Shown piece by piece: positions 38,178 through 46,927 of a DNA stretch of 64,000 nucleotides. Position numbers and translations under genes: made by a program. This DNA comes from JAJVHZ01 sp041395385 (lineage in GTDB: Bacteria; Pseudomonadota; Gammaproteobacteria; JAJPIJ01): positions 1-64,000 of the forward strand of contig JAWLAN010000013.1 of NCBI GenBank assembly GCA_041395385.1. Reading direction: 5' to 3'. The first letter of the stretch is position 1; the number at the start of each line of letters is the position of its first letter. The notes under the pieces are model-generated. The model was given only the letters and a program-made list of their open reading frames with translations. It searched no databases and had not been told where the DNA came from.

Positions 38178-39860
38178 TCACTTCTTGAATTCTTGCGGGA
38201 AGTACTTCATCGCGCAACGTAGCGGATTGGGCGCCGCCTGTCCGAGGCCGCAGATCGAGGCGTCGGCCATGGCGCCGGCGAGCTCCTCGAGCAGCTCGGC
38301 GTCCCATTCGTTCTTTTCCATAAGTTTCACGGCCTTGGCCGTGCCCACGCGGCAGGGCGTGCACTGGCCGCAGGACTCCTCCTCGAAGAACCGCATCGCG
38401 TTCAGGGCCGCGCCGCGCGCACTGTCCGTGTCGGAGAGCACGACGATCGCCGCCGAGCCGATGAAGCAGCCATACTGGTTGAGGGTATCGAAGTCCAGGG
38501 GGATGTTGCCCATCGACGCGGGCAGGATGCCGCCCGAGGCGCCGCCCGGGAAGTAGCCATAGAAGGTGTGTCCGGGAAGCATGCCGCCGCAGTACTCGTC
38601 GATCAGCTCCTGCATGGTGATGCCGGCCGGGGCGAGGTGCACGCCGGGCTTCTGCACGCGTCCGCTCACCGAGAACGAACGCAGCCCCTTGCGCCCGTTG
38701 CGGCCGTGGGAGGTGAACCAGGCCGCCCCCTTCTCGAGGATGTCGCGGACCCAGTAAAGCGTCTCCATGTTGTGCTCGAGCGTCGGGCGGCTGAACAGGC
38801 CGACCTGGGCGACGTAGGGCGGACGCAGGCGCGGCATGCCGCGCTTGCCCTCGATCGACTCGATCATCGCGGACTCCTCGCCGCAGATGTAGGCCCCGGC
38901 CCCGCGCCGCAGCTGGATGTTCTTCGGCATCGGGCAGGGCGGGTTGCGCAGCAGCGCATCCAGTTCCGCGCTGAGTGCCGCCCGCACGCCCGCGTACTCG
39001 TCGCGAAGATAGATGTAGACGTCGTCGCATTCAATCGCCCAGGCGGCGATCAACATGCCCTCGAGGAAGCGATGCGGGTCGCGCTCGAGGTAATAGCGGT
39101 CCTTGAAAGTGCCCGGCTCGCCCTCGTCGATGTTGACGGCGATCATCCGCGGCCTGGGCTGATCGCGAAGGATGCGCCACTTCCGGCCCGCCGGGAATCC
39201 CGCGCCTCCGAGACCGCGAAGGTTGGAGTCCTCCAGCGTCTTGACCACGGTTTCCGCGCTCAGCTCGCCGCCGACGCACTTCAGCAGGGTGGCGTAGCCG
39301 CCGCCGGCCCGGTAGTCCTCGTAGCCGATCACCTTCGGGACCGCGGCCGCGTGCTGGCCGTTCCTGACGGCCGCCTCCACGCTCGAGGCGGTGGCATTGT
39401 CGACGGGATTGGTGCCGACCACCGCGACGGGGGCGCCGTGGCAGCGGCCGACGCACGGGGCGGCCTTCACCCGCACCCCGGGTCCCAGCCGCGCCTGCAG
39501 GTCCGCGAGCAGCGTCTTGCCGCCGAACATCTCGCAGGTGACGGAGTCGCATACGCGCACCGTGAGCGCCGGAACCGCCGCGTCGCCCTCCTTCACCACG
39601 TCGAAATGGTGGTAGAAGGTGGCGACCTCGTAGACCTCCGTGGTCGGCAGGTTCATCTCCTCGGCCAGGGCCACCACGTGTGCGGCCGAGATCTGCCTGT
39701 ATTGATCCTGGATGCGGTGCAGGTGTTCGATGAGCAGGTCGCGCCGCCGGGGAGCGTCACCGAGCAGCGCGCGCACCTCCGCGAGTGCCTTGGGGTCCAC
39801 CTGGCGGCCGCGCGGGGTACCGCGCGGTTTCTTGATCTTGGTGACGGATGCCGTGCTCAC
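38178..39860 (-). CDS. fdhB: NAD-linked formate dehydrogenase, beta subunit (NuoE-NuoF fusion)
   Basis: 560 aa from GTG 39860 with AGGAAGGA upstream. Residues about 30-165 are NuoE-like with [2Fe-2S] cysteines in VRVCDSVTCEMFGG and APCVGRCHGAP. Residues about 180-560 are NuoF-like: NAD/FMN-binding LRGLGGAGFPAGRKW and GAGAYICGEESAMIESIEG, and the [4Fe-4S] site EEESCGQCTPCRVGTAK. This fused diaphorase is known from methylotroph Fdh1. It transfers electrons from FdhA to NAD+. Separate gamma and delta subunits are not present. The gene begins 44 bases after fhcC without a terminator. Confidence 0.94.
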   Translation of the reverse strand: MSTASVTKIKKPRGTPRGRQVDPKALAEVRALLGDAPRRRDLLIEHLHRIQDQYRQISAAHVVALAEEMNLPTTEVYEVATFYHHFDVVKEGDAAVPALTVRVCDSVTCEMFGGKTLLADLQARLGPGVRVKAAPCVGRCHGAPVAVVGTNPVDNATASSVEAAVRNGQHAAAVPKVIGYEDYRAGGGYATLLKCVGGELSAETVVKTLEDSNLRGLGGAGFPAGRKWRILRDQPRPRMIAVNIDEGEPGTFKDRYYLERDPHRFLEGMLIAAWAIECDDVYIYLRDEYAGVRAALSAELDALLRNPPCPMPKNIQLRRGAGAYICGEESAMIESIEGKRGMPRLRPPYVAQVGLFSRPTLEHNMETLYWVRDILEKGAAWFTSHGRNGRKGLRSFSVSGRVQKPGVHLAPAGITMQELIDEYCGGMLPGHTFYGYFPGGASGGILPASMGNIPLDFDTLNQYGCFIGSAAIVVLSDTDSARGAALNAMRFFEEESCGQCTPCRVGTAKAVKLMEKNEWDAELLEELAGAMADASICGLGQAAPNPLRCAMKYFPQEFKK

Positions 39861-39904
39861 AGAGAGATCCTTCCTGTGTTGGAGCGGGTGTTGAGGTGGT
39901 GTAA

Positions 39905-40720
39905 TCAGCGCAGGACGAGCAGTTCGCCCTTGCCGACGTTGGCGAGGTCGCCCGCGTAACGCCGGGCGCGTGCGCCGGCGCGCCTACTCAGGGCGGCGGC
40001 GCGGCGGCTCAGCCTGCCCAGGCTGCGCAGCAGCAGCGGCAGGAATCCGAATTCGAAGGTGCCACAGTCGTTGAAGGTGGCGGGCAGCCTCGGAGCACGG
40101 GTCAGCAAGATGCTGCCGCGCTTCATGGAGTAGCCGATGAAATCCCCTGCTTTGCCGCATACGAGTATCGACCCCGAGATCATTCGAGCGCCGCAGTAAT
40201 CGCCGGCGTTGCCCTCGATGACGATGGCCCCCCGGCGCATCTTGTCGCCGACGCGCTCCCCGGCATTGCCACAAACAATAATCGTGCCGTTGCGCATGCC
40301 CTGGGCGTCGCCGGGCCATGCTGCACCGAGGCAACGACCGGTGTCGCCGTGGATGACCATCGTACCGCCGGCCATCCCGGTGCCGGCCCAATCCAGCGTG
40401 CTGCCGCGCACGGTCAGCGTGCCGCCCGTCATCTGCGCTCCGGTCCGGAAACCGGTGCTGCCGTGCACGGTGATCGAACCGCAGGCCATGCCGGCCCCGA
40501 CGTTGTCGAACTTCTCGGTGCACCTGCGGATGACGATCGCCTCGCTGTCCCCGGCGGTCACCGTGAACAGCTCGGCGACGGCGACGGTGCGGTTGCCGCT
40601 TTGCAGCCGGATCTTCCCGATCTCCGCCGCCTTCTTGCCACGCAACCGCTCCGGCGTGATCGGCGCGAGGTCGACGCGCTGCGCGGGCGCGGCCTTAAGG
40701 GTGAGTGTCAGGGCCTTCAT
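39905..40720 (-). CDS. fhcC: Formyltransferase/hydrolase complex subunit FhcC
   Basis: 271 aa from ATG 40720. It consists largely of the beta-helix repeats of FwdC/GltB-type proteins, with repeated G-x-x-M-x-x-G units such as GAGMACGSITVHGSTGFRTG, GTGMAGGTMVIHGDTGRCLG and RRGAIVIEGNAGDYCGARM. FhcC is a structural subunit of the cytoplasmic Fhc complex, which frees formate from formyl-methylofuran. A basic C-terminal tail follows (RRAAALSRRAGARARRYAGD). The start overlaps the fhcD stop by 4 bases (ATGA). Confidence 0.93.
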   Translation of the reverse strand: MKALTLTLKAAPAQRVDLAPITPERLRGKKAAEIGKIRLQSGNRTVAVAELFTVTAGDSEAIVIRRCTEKFDNVGAGMACGSITVHGSTGFRTGAQMTGGTLTVRGSTLDWAGTGMAGGTMVIHGDTGRCLGAAWPGDAQGMRNGTIIVCGNAGERVGDKMRRGAIVIEGNAGDYCGARMISGSILVCGKAGDFIGYSMKRGSILLTRAPRLPATFNDCGTFEFGFLPLLLRSLGRLSRRAAALSRRAGARARRYAGDLANVGKGELLVLR

Positions 40721-41619
40721 TTCAGGATCTTTCGCAGGTGAAAGAGGTGGGGGCCGAGCTTGCCGCCGTAGTTGCCGGCCGAGATTCGCACGATGCCCCG
40801 CCTTCGGCCCAGCGAGCAGGCGGCGCGTATGCCGGCCCTGGTCGCCGCGCGGATGGCGGCCTCGTCGAGCCCGTCGATGACGATCTCCATCACCGAGCCG
40901 ACCTCGGGCGGCAGGGCGGACTTCACTTGCCCCTTCAGGGTCGGGCAGTAGGCGTCGTTGGTGGACGCGGGCAGGGCCTTGTATTTCGAACCCACCTTGG
41001 AACCGGAGCGCACCACCCCGCCGGGGAACGGCATGATGACGTTGGGTATCCTCTTCATCGCGGCGATCGCCTTCTCGCAGGCGGCCAGTGCCTGTTTTTG
41101 AGTCTCCGCGAGGACCAGGAAGTTCCCGCCGCCGATCGCCTTGACCATGCGCGTGTTCTCCTGGCAGAGGAACTCCCCGTCCATCACCGGCACCCGCCAG
41201 TAGCGCGCGCCGTCGATCTTCTTGGAGATCTGATAGCCGTCGCCGAAGAAGCGCAGGTTCTTGCCCAGCGCGAGTCTCTCGCCCTCCCTGGGGCCGATGC
41301 CGGCGAAGCAGGCGCTGGTGGGCGAGGTCAGGACGCACTGGCCGATGCGGTTTTGCACCTGCTTGGCCATCTCCTTGCTCGACATCGTGAACAGCAGCAT
41401 GGACACGCCCGGCCGCCCGTCGGGCGTCTCGGTCGGCTTGAGCTCGCGCTCGATGCCCGCCTCGCAGCCGCAGGCGATCACCGAGGTGGCGAAGCCGGTG
41501 GCGGCGTTGGCGGCATTGAGCGTCCAGCGGCGGTTGACGGCGGTGACGATGATGCGGGTCGCCCGCATCGGGAACGCCTCCGCGAAGGTGTCTTCGATTT
41601 CGACGCCGTTGATCTTCAT
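40717..41619 (-). CDS. fhcD: Formylmethanofuran:H4MPT formyltransferase FhcD
   Basis: 300 aa. The Ftr fold is recognised from MKINGVEIEDTFAEAFPMRA at the start, FATSVIACGCEAGIERELKP, and the end AGNYGGKLGPHLFHLRKILK. FhcD transfers the formyl group from formyl-H4MPT to the methanofuran-type cofactor carried by the complex. The length equals that of characterised Ftr proteins (about 300 aa). It lies in order fhcB-A-D-C, all with gaps under 12 bases or overlaps. Confidence 0.95.
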   Translation of the reverse strand: MKINGVEIEDTFAEAFPMRATRIIVTAVNRRWTLNAANAATGFATSVIACGCEAGIERELKPTETPDGRPGVSMLLFTMSSKEMAKQVQNRIGQCVLTSPTSACFAGIGPREGERLALGKNLRFFGDGYQISKKIDGARYWRVPVMDGEFLCQENTRMVKAIGGGNFLVLAETQKQALAACEKAIAAMKRIPNVIMPFPGGVVRSGSKVGSKYKALPASTNDAYCPTLKGQVKSALPPEVGSVMEIVIDGLDEAAIRAATRAGIRAACSLGRRRGIVRISAGNYGGKLGPHLFHLRKILK

Positions 41620-41622
41620 TGC

Positions 41623-43293
41623 CTATCCCCGGGAGCCCGCACGGAGCTTGTTGACGATGACACGGCCCCGGCCCTCGTTGACGATCTCCTCGTCGCTGAC
41701 GCGGAAGTTCTCCGGCCGCACGGTGTGGAACTGCTCGAAATACGCGCGCAGCGGCTTCAGTACGGACTTCTCGAAGCCGGGGCGCAGTGTGTGGGTGCCG
41801 CCGTCGGTCACTCTGACGATCCTGCCGTTTCTCGCCACCAGCGTGCCGTCCTTGAAGACGTAATCGGGCCTCTCGAACATGCGTTGCTTGTCGTCGTGCG
41901 GCGTATAGACGGTGATGTCGCCGGCCGAGCCCTCGCCCAGGTGGCCGCGATCCCCCAGGCCCAGGCTGCGGCTCGGCGCCGCGCGCGTCATGATGGCAAT
42001 CTCGTAGAGCGAGTACTCGCGCTGGATGGACTTCAGCGTGCTCATCGCCTGCGCCTCCGGATGCAGGCGCTCGAAGCTCGCGTCGCGGAAGCTCTTGTCC
42101 ATGAGCAGCCTGATGAGGTGCGGGTAGGAGGTGAACGGCGCGCCGTTGGGGTGATCGGTGGTGAGAAACACGCGCCAGGGGTCCTCCACCAGCAGGAAGA
42201 TCTCCAGGCCGATCGCCCATTGCAGCGCGTTGACGAAATTCTGGTCGCGGTAGCGGAACGGCACCACGCCGCAGCCGGCGTCGCATTCGATGTCCATGCA
42301 CACCCACTTGTTGGGTGTCGCGAAGCCGCGATTGCGGAACTGCGCCATGTTGTCGCCGGAGGCGGTGACCGTCTGGCCGAACATGATCTGGCCCACGTCC
42401 GCGGAAACGTGCTTGTGCCGGTTGATGGCCTCGGCGATCTGCGCGGCGCCGGAGGAGAACTTCTTGTCCCCCTCGGTGCCGTAGCTGTGGAACTGGATGT
42501 GCGTCAGGTGGATCGGCAGGCCCTCCACGCCGGTGATGGTGTTGAGCGTGGTCTGCATGTTGCCCGGCACGCCCAGGTTGCAGCCGTGTATGTGCAGCGG
42601 GTGGGGGACGCCCAGTTCCTTCACGCCCCGCGCCAGGGTCTGCAGGATCTGACGCGGGGTGACGCCGTAGTGGCTGTTCTTCTCGTCCAGGTCCAGGTTG
42701 CGCTGATTGAACTTGAAGGCGCTGATGCCTCCCGGGTTCACCACCTTCACCGCCAGCGCCTGCGCGGCCACGATGGTGTAGGCGATGTAGTCGTTGATCT
42801 CCTCCTGCGTCTTGCCCGCCGCCATCATCCGCAGCAGGTAGTCGTCGGAGCCGAGCATGACGTAGGCGCCCTTGTCGATGATCGGGGTATCGGCCATCTC
42901 CATGTGCGCCTGGCGTGAGTTGGACGGCAGCATCGCCGGCTCGAACACGGCGGTGTAGCCCATCTCGGCATACCGATAGCCGGTGGTGATGGTCGATGGC
43001 GCCGCGCGGCCGGTGCCGGATCGCGTCAAGGGCGTGCGCGGTATCGGGTGCGGGCGGTGATCCTCCGGCAGCAGCGTGCGGGCGATGTTCACCTTGCCGC
43101 CGCCGATGTGCGAGTGCGGGTCGATGGCGCCGGCCATCACCACCTTGCCGCGCAGGTCGTATTCCTCGTCGATGCGCTGGTCGGCGGGTGGAGTGGACAC
43201 GACCCGGCCATCGCGGACGTAGATGTCGCGCACCTGACCGTTTACCCCGTGCATGGGGTCGTAGACGATACCGCCAGTGAGCTTGATCAGCAT
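41623..43293 (-). CDS. fhcA: Formyltransferase/hydrolase complex subunit FhcA (amidohydrolase)
   Basis: 556 aa. The amidohydrolase barrel shows the metal motif AIDPHSHIGGGKVNIARTLL (H-x-H region), further ligands in PLHIHGCNLGVPGNMQT and LTHIQFHSYGTEG, and a late Asp in FLTTDHPNGAPFTSYPHLI. FhcA hydrolyses the formyl-methylofuran amide to formate. Its archaeal counterpart FwdA does the reverse together with a redox centre. It starts 10 bases after fhcB. Confidence 0.95.
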   Translation of the reverse strand: MLIKLTGGIVYDPMHGVNGQVRDIYVRDGRVVSTPPADQRIDEEYDLRGKVVMAGAIDPHSHIGGGKVNIARTLLPEDHRPHPIPRTPLTRSGTGRAAPSTITTGYRYAEMGYTAVFEPAMLPSNSRQAHMEMADTPIIDKGAYVMLGSDDYLLRMMAAGKTQEEINDYIAYTIVAAQALAVKVVNPGGISAFKFNQRNLDLDEKNSHYGVTPRQILQTLARGVKELGVPHPLHIHGCNLGVPGNMQTTLNTITGVEGLPIHLTHIQFHSYGTEGDKKFSSGAAQIAEAINRHKHVSADVGQIMFGQTVTASGDNMAQFRNRGFATPNKWVCMDIECDAGCGVVPFRYRDQNFVNALQWAIGLEIFLLVEDPWRVFLTTDHPNGAPFTSYPHLIRLLMDKSFRDASFERLHPEAQAMSTLKSIQREYSLYEIAIMTRAAPSRSLGLGDRGHLGEGSAGDITVYTPHDDKQRMFERPDYVFKDGTLVARNGRIVRVTDGGTHTLRPGFEKSVLKPLRAYFEQFHTVRPENFRVSDEEIVNEGRGRVIVNKLRAGSRG

Positions 43294-43303
43294 GGGGGGC
43301 CTG

Positions 43304-44602
43304 TTACAGGGACTGCAGGAGTAGGTTGCAGACGCTGGCCACGCTGGGCAGCGCCGATTCGCGCACCTGGTGCAGGGGCAACGACACGACGTTGTCGGCC
43401 CGGCACATCTGGCCGCGGTGGTCGACCCCCGGCGTGCCCACGGGAATGTAGACCGCGCAACGCGTCTCCAGGCCGGCCAGCGGCGGCGCCAGCAGGATGG
43501 TCGGCGCCTTCGTCCTGGGCGGCGTCTGGCCGGTAAGGAAGGTCGAGGTCCACAGCAGCAGATCGACGTCGTCGTTTTCGAGCAGCCTCGCCGTGGCGTT
43601 GCGCGTGGGGTCGAACTCGGGGTAGCCGGTGCCGAAATCGGTGCGCAGCTGGTAGCCGCTCTGCCAGGCGCAGACGGCGCCGGCGGTCAGGATGCCCTCG
43701 TTGCCGCCGAGGGCGAAGCCGGAGAAGCGGGTGTGCGCGTTGAGCTCCTTCACCAGGTCGCACATCGCCTCGACGATGAGATCGGCGGACGCGAAGGGCA
43801 GCCGCGGCGGCGACCAGATGATGACGCCGTACTTCGCGGCCTTCATGATCTCGAGCAGCTTCGCCAGCTCGCCGACCTTCACGCCGGCCACCGTGTCCGC
43901 CTGCAGGCTCTGCCCGGCCAGCAGCGCGCGCAGGGCGCCGATCAACTCGCCCAGCCGTTCCGGCTCGTTCTTCAGGTGCAGGGGCTTGCGTCCGTCCGGG
44001 CTGACGCCGGGATTGGTGTTCAGCCCGTCGCCCAGGTAGACAATCTGGCGCGATCGCGTCGGCAGGCCGAACATGGAGTCGGCATTCCAGATGCTGCGCT
44101 CGAAGAAGCGGGGGTGATCGCTGACCGCGTCGAGATTGGCGAACACGACGACATCGGCGCGGTTTCGCACCTCGGTCATGGTCGTCATGACCCAGCCGCG
44201 GTCCTGCATGGCGAGGATGTTGCGGTACATGGTGTCACCGAGCATGTGATCGACGATGCCGCCGGTCCTGTCGGCCAGCGCCAGCAGCCCGCGCATGCCG
44301 GCCACGTCGGTTCCGAGGCCGCCAAAGAGCGGATGCCGCGCGCCGCGCAGCAGCTTCGCCGCCGCAGCCACGGCCTTTTCCATACTGACGTTGCTGCCGT
44401 CGGCCTGCGGGGAGAGGACGGCGTACTCGCGCTCGAAACCACCCCTGGCGCGTGCGCAGTCGCCCGCGCTGACGGTCAGTTTGCCGCCACGATCGGCGAT
44501 CTCGAGGTCATCACAGAGCAGACTGCAGAAAGGACAAGTGACGGAGGTGTGTGTGCGGGCATCCGACTTCGCCGTCGGCGACGCTGCGGTGGCTGGATTC
44601 AT
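43304..44602 (-). CDS. fhcB: Formyltransferase/hydrolase complex subunit FhcB
   Basis: 432 aa, related to the FwdB/FmdB catalytic subunit of formylmethanofuran dehydrogenase. The N-terminal cluster motif SVTCPFCSLLCDDLEIA plus SAGDCARARGGFE keeps four cysteines. The region that binds the W/Mo ligand Cys in FwdB reads DHMLGDTMYRNILAMQDRG here, with no Cys, in line with a non-redox, structural role in the bacterial complex. TMTEVRNRADVVVFANLDAV is a conserved family stretch. First gene of the six-gene run fhcBADC-fdhBA. Confidence 0.93.
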   Translation of the reverse strand: MNPATAASPTAKSDARTHTSVTCPFCSLLCDDLEIADRGGKLTVSAGDCARARGGFEREYAVLSPQADGSNVSMEKAVAAAAKLLRGARHPLFGGLGTDVAGMRGLLALADRTGGIVDHMLGDTMYRNILAMQDRGWVMTTMTEVRNRADVVVFANLDAVSDHPRFFERSIWNADSMFGLPTRSRQIVYLGDGLNTNPGVSPDGRKPLHLKNEPERLGELIGALRALLAGQSLQADTVAGVKVGELAKLLEIMKAAKYGVIIWSPPRLPFASADLIVEAMCDLVKELNAHTRFSGFALGGNEGILTAGAVCAWQSGYQLRTDFGTGYPEFDPTRNATARLLENDDVDLLLWTSTFLTGQTPPRTKAPTILLAPPLAGLETRCAVYIPVGTPGVDHRGQMCRADNVVSLPLHQVRESALPSVASVCNLLLQSL

Positions 44603-44772
44603 GGCGCTCTGATGGTTGTTCCCCCGCTGACGCGGCAGCGAGTTCTCGTTGATTCTTTGACCACGGGCGCGGGCACCGCGGCCCCTGCGCAGAGGCTGGA
44701 GAAATTAACACACTATGCCGATCGCGGCCACAGTCACGTGCGGGAGCAGGGGCGGCGGCCGCGGCGTGGGGC

Positions 44773-44790
44773 CGTGCCCGCGCGGGCACG
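44773..44790. promoter_or_regulatory. Perfect 18-bp palindrome between the divergent fhc and mptG runs
   Basis: CGTGCCCGCGCGGGCACG equals its own reverse complement over all 18 bases. It lies in the 282-base divergent region (44603-44884), about 112 bases before the mptG-like start, and is a good candidate for an operator controlling the C1 genes in both directions. Being entirely GC it could also be a simple hairpin. Confidence 0.5.
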
Positions 44791-44823
44791 ATGCGGCCGG
44801 CTGCGAGGCCGGGACGCGTTCGG

Positions 44824-44829
44824 TATACT
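44824..44829 (+). promoter_or_regulatory. -10 element TATACT of the mptG-mtdB-mch-fae run
   Basis: TATACT lies 55 bases before the start codon at 44885. Seventeen bases upstream stands CTGCGA, a poor -35 (3 of 6). The pair would suit a promoter that needs an activator. Confidence 0.4.
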
Positions 44830-44884
44830 GCCGCCTGCTGGACCAAACATTCGTTGCATCCGAACTCCGGGGACCCTCACACCC

Positions 44885-45898
44885 ATGGCATCCGAGCGTG
44901 CGCACGACTCCACGCACATCGTGTTGGTTGATGCGCCGGCGCGCCTGCACCTCGGCTTCGTCGACATGGAGGGCGGCTACGGCCGCCGCTTCGTGAGTCT
45001 GGGACTGCCGATCACCGGCGTGGCTACGCGGCTGACCGCCGCCCGCGCCGATGCCGTGACGGTGGAGGGACCGGGCGCCGATCGCGCCAGTGGCTACCTG
45101 CAGACCATCCGCGAACGGCTCGGCCTCACCATGGGCATCAACCTGCGCCTGCTGCAGGCCATCCCCGAGCACGTCGGCCTCGGCTCCGGCACCCAGATGG
45201 CGCTCGCCGTCGGCACGGCCGCCGGCCGCCTCGCCGGCCTCGCTCTCACCGCGGCGGAACTGGCGAGCCTCATGGGGCGCGGGCTGCGTTCCGGCATCGG
45301 CATAGCCGCCTCCGAGCAGGGTGGCTTCATCCTCGACGGCGGGCGCGGCCAGGAAACGGTCGTGCCGCCGGTCGTGGCGCGCCTGCCGTTCCCGGAACAG
45401 TGGCGGGTCCTGCTGATATTCGATCACAACCGGCAGGGCGTGCATGGCGCCGGCGAGGCCGAGGCGTTCGCGCAGTTGCCGACGATGAGTGCGGCGACGG
45501 CGGCCGAGCTGAGCCGCCGCGTGCTGGTGCAGATGCTGCCGGCGCTGGCGGAGAGACAGTTCGAGGTGTTCGCCCAGGCGGTCAAGGTCGTGCAGGATGC
45601 GATGGGCGAAATGTTCGCCTCGGCGCAGGGCGGCCGTTACAGCAGCCCGCGGGTGGCAGCGGTGCTCGAGTGGCTGCTCGGACAGGGGGTCAGGGGCGTA
45701 GGGCAGACCTCCTGGGGGCCGACGGGGTTCGCGCTGTTCCCGGACGATTCCGCGGCGCTGGCGGCGCAGGCCGACGCCCGCGCGCGCTGGCGGGACACCG
45801 CGCTGGAGTTCGTGGTGGTGCGTGGGCTGAATCGCGGCCTGGCCGTGCAGGAGACGCGCACACGACAGGGTGCCCGCGCCCAGGCACTCAGCAGCTGA
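44885..45898 (+). CDS. mptG: Beta-ribofuranosylaminobenzene 5'-phosphate synthase (RFAP synthase)
   Basis: 337 aa from ATG 44885. GHMP-kinase-like fold of RFAP synthase: IVLVDAPARLHLGFVDMEGG, EHVGLGSGTQMALAVGTAAG, RGLRSGIGIAASEQGGFILD and the C-terminal GVGQTSWGPTGFALFPDD. The enzyme condenses p-aminobenzoate with PRPP and releases CO2, the first committed step of methanopterin synthesis. p-Aminobenzoate would come from PabB at 54583. It is the first gene of the plus-strand H4MPT run. Confidence 0.93.
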   Translation: MASERAHDSTHIVLVDAPARLHLGFVDMEGGYGRRFVSLGLPITGVATRLTAARADAVTVEGPGADRASGYLQTIRERLGLTMGINLRLLQAIPEHVGLGSGTQMALAVGTAAGRLAGLALTAAELASLMGRGLRSGIGIAASEQGGFILDGGRGQETVVPPVVARLPFPEQWRVLLIFDHNRQGVHGAGEAEAFAQLPTMSAATAAELSRRVLVQMLPALAERQFEVFAQAVKVVQDAMGEMFASAQGGRYSSPRVAAVLEWLLGQGVRGVGQTSWGPTGFALFPDDSAALAAQADARARWRDTALEFVVVRGLNRGLAVQETRTRQGARAQALSS

Positions 45899-45970
45899 CC
45901 GAGAGGCGGCCGGACCCGCGTCCGGCGCCGTCCTCGACATCGACCATTCATACCATCAAGAGCGGGCATC

Positions 45971-46927
45971 ATGAACGAGACGACAGCGGATCGCCGGAAC
46001 TGCAAGGATCGCCGGGCCAAGAACAGCCAGTACATCCTGCACATGTTCAACCCCACCAAGAACGTAAGTCCGTTCGACATCAACATGGCCTACGAGGCGA
46101 ACTACGATGCGGTCGTTCCATACAGCGACGTCGCGCTCGAGGACATCCCCGCCCTGACCCAGGACACCATCTTCTCGCGCGGACCGAAAGGCGTGAAGCG
46201 GACCGGCATCTTCATCGGCGGGCGCGATCTGGGCCTATCGCTGGACATGCTCGACGCGGCCAAGGGGGCGATGGTCCCGCCGTTCGAGGTCTCGGTGTTC
46301 CTCGACCCGAGCGGCGCAATCACCACCGCCGCCGCGCTCATGGCCTGCGTGGAGCGCTGGAGCGTGAAGCGCGGCGGCGGCGACCTGAAGGGCAAGCGCG
46401 TCTACATCTTCGGCGGTACCGGCCCGGTGGCGGTCTGCGCCGGCATGCTGGCCTCGCGCGAAGGCGCCGAGGCCTTCCTGGTGAGCCACCAGCGCAAGGC
46501 GATCGCCGATGACCTGGCGGAGAAATACAACAAGCGATTCGGCACGCGCATGCACGGAGCGGAGGGCAGCTCGCCGGAGGGTATCGTCGCGCTGTTGCAG
46601 GACGCCGACATCGTGCTCAGCGCCGCCCGCGCCGGCGTGCAGGTGCTGAGCGCCGGCATGCTGCGCAGCGCGCCGCGCATGATCGTGGCCGCGGACGTGA
46701 ACGCCGTGCCGCCGCTCGGCATCGAGGGGATCGGCGAGCTCGACATGGGCAAGGTGCTCGCCGACACGCCCAAGCAGGCCGTGGGCATCGGTGCGCTCGC
46801 CGTGGGCGACGTCAAGTACAAGGTCCACACCCGCCTGTTCCAGCTCATGATCGACGCCGAGAAGCCCTTGTACCTGAGCTTTCCGGAGGCCTTCGAGGTG
46901 GCGCGCGAGTTCGCCGCGCAGCTGTAG
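45971..46927 (+). CDS. mtdB: NAD(P)-dependent methylene-H4MPT dehydrogenase
   Basis: 318 aa. Conserved N-terminus YILHMFNPTKNVSPFDINMA and KRTGIFIGGRDLGLSLDML; Rossmann motif KGKRVYIFGGTGPVAVCAGM; then IVAADVNAVPPLGIEGIGEL. This is the MtdB/MtdA family; the presence of the whole H4MPT gene set and the strict H4MPT context favour MtdB, which oxidises methylene-H4MPT to methenyl-H4MPT with NADP+ or NAD+. Cytoplasmic. It follows mptG by 72 bases and abuts the next gene. Confidence 0.92.
   Translation: MNETTADRRNCKDRRAKNSQYILHMFNPTKNVSPFDINMAYEANYDAVVPYSDVALEDIPALTQDTIFSRGPKGVKRTGIFIGGRDLGLSLDMLDAAKGAMVPPFEVSVFLDPSGAITTAAALMACVERWSVKRGGGDLKGKRVYIFGGTGPVAVCAGMLASREGAEAFLVSHQRKAIADDLAEKYNKRFGTRMHGAEGSSPEGIVALLQDADIVLSAARAGVQVLSAGMLRSAPRMIVAADVNAVPPLGIEGIGELDMGKVLADTPKQAVGIGALAVGDVKYKVHTRLFQLMIDAEKPLYLSFPEAFEVAREFAAQL

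Noticed and set aside
35636..38188. 850-codon plus-strand open frame opposite fdhA
   Set aside because: Artefact of GC-rich codons in fdhA; the minus-strand protein has all the cluster and molybdopterin motifs.
43370..44884. Long upstream extension of the mptG-like frame
   Set aside because: The extension is antisense to fhcB and crosses the promoter region; the RFAP synthase fold begins only after ATG 44885.
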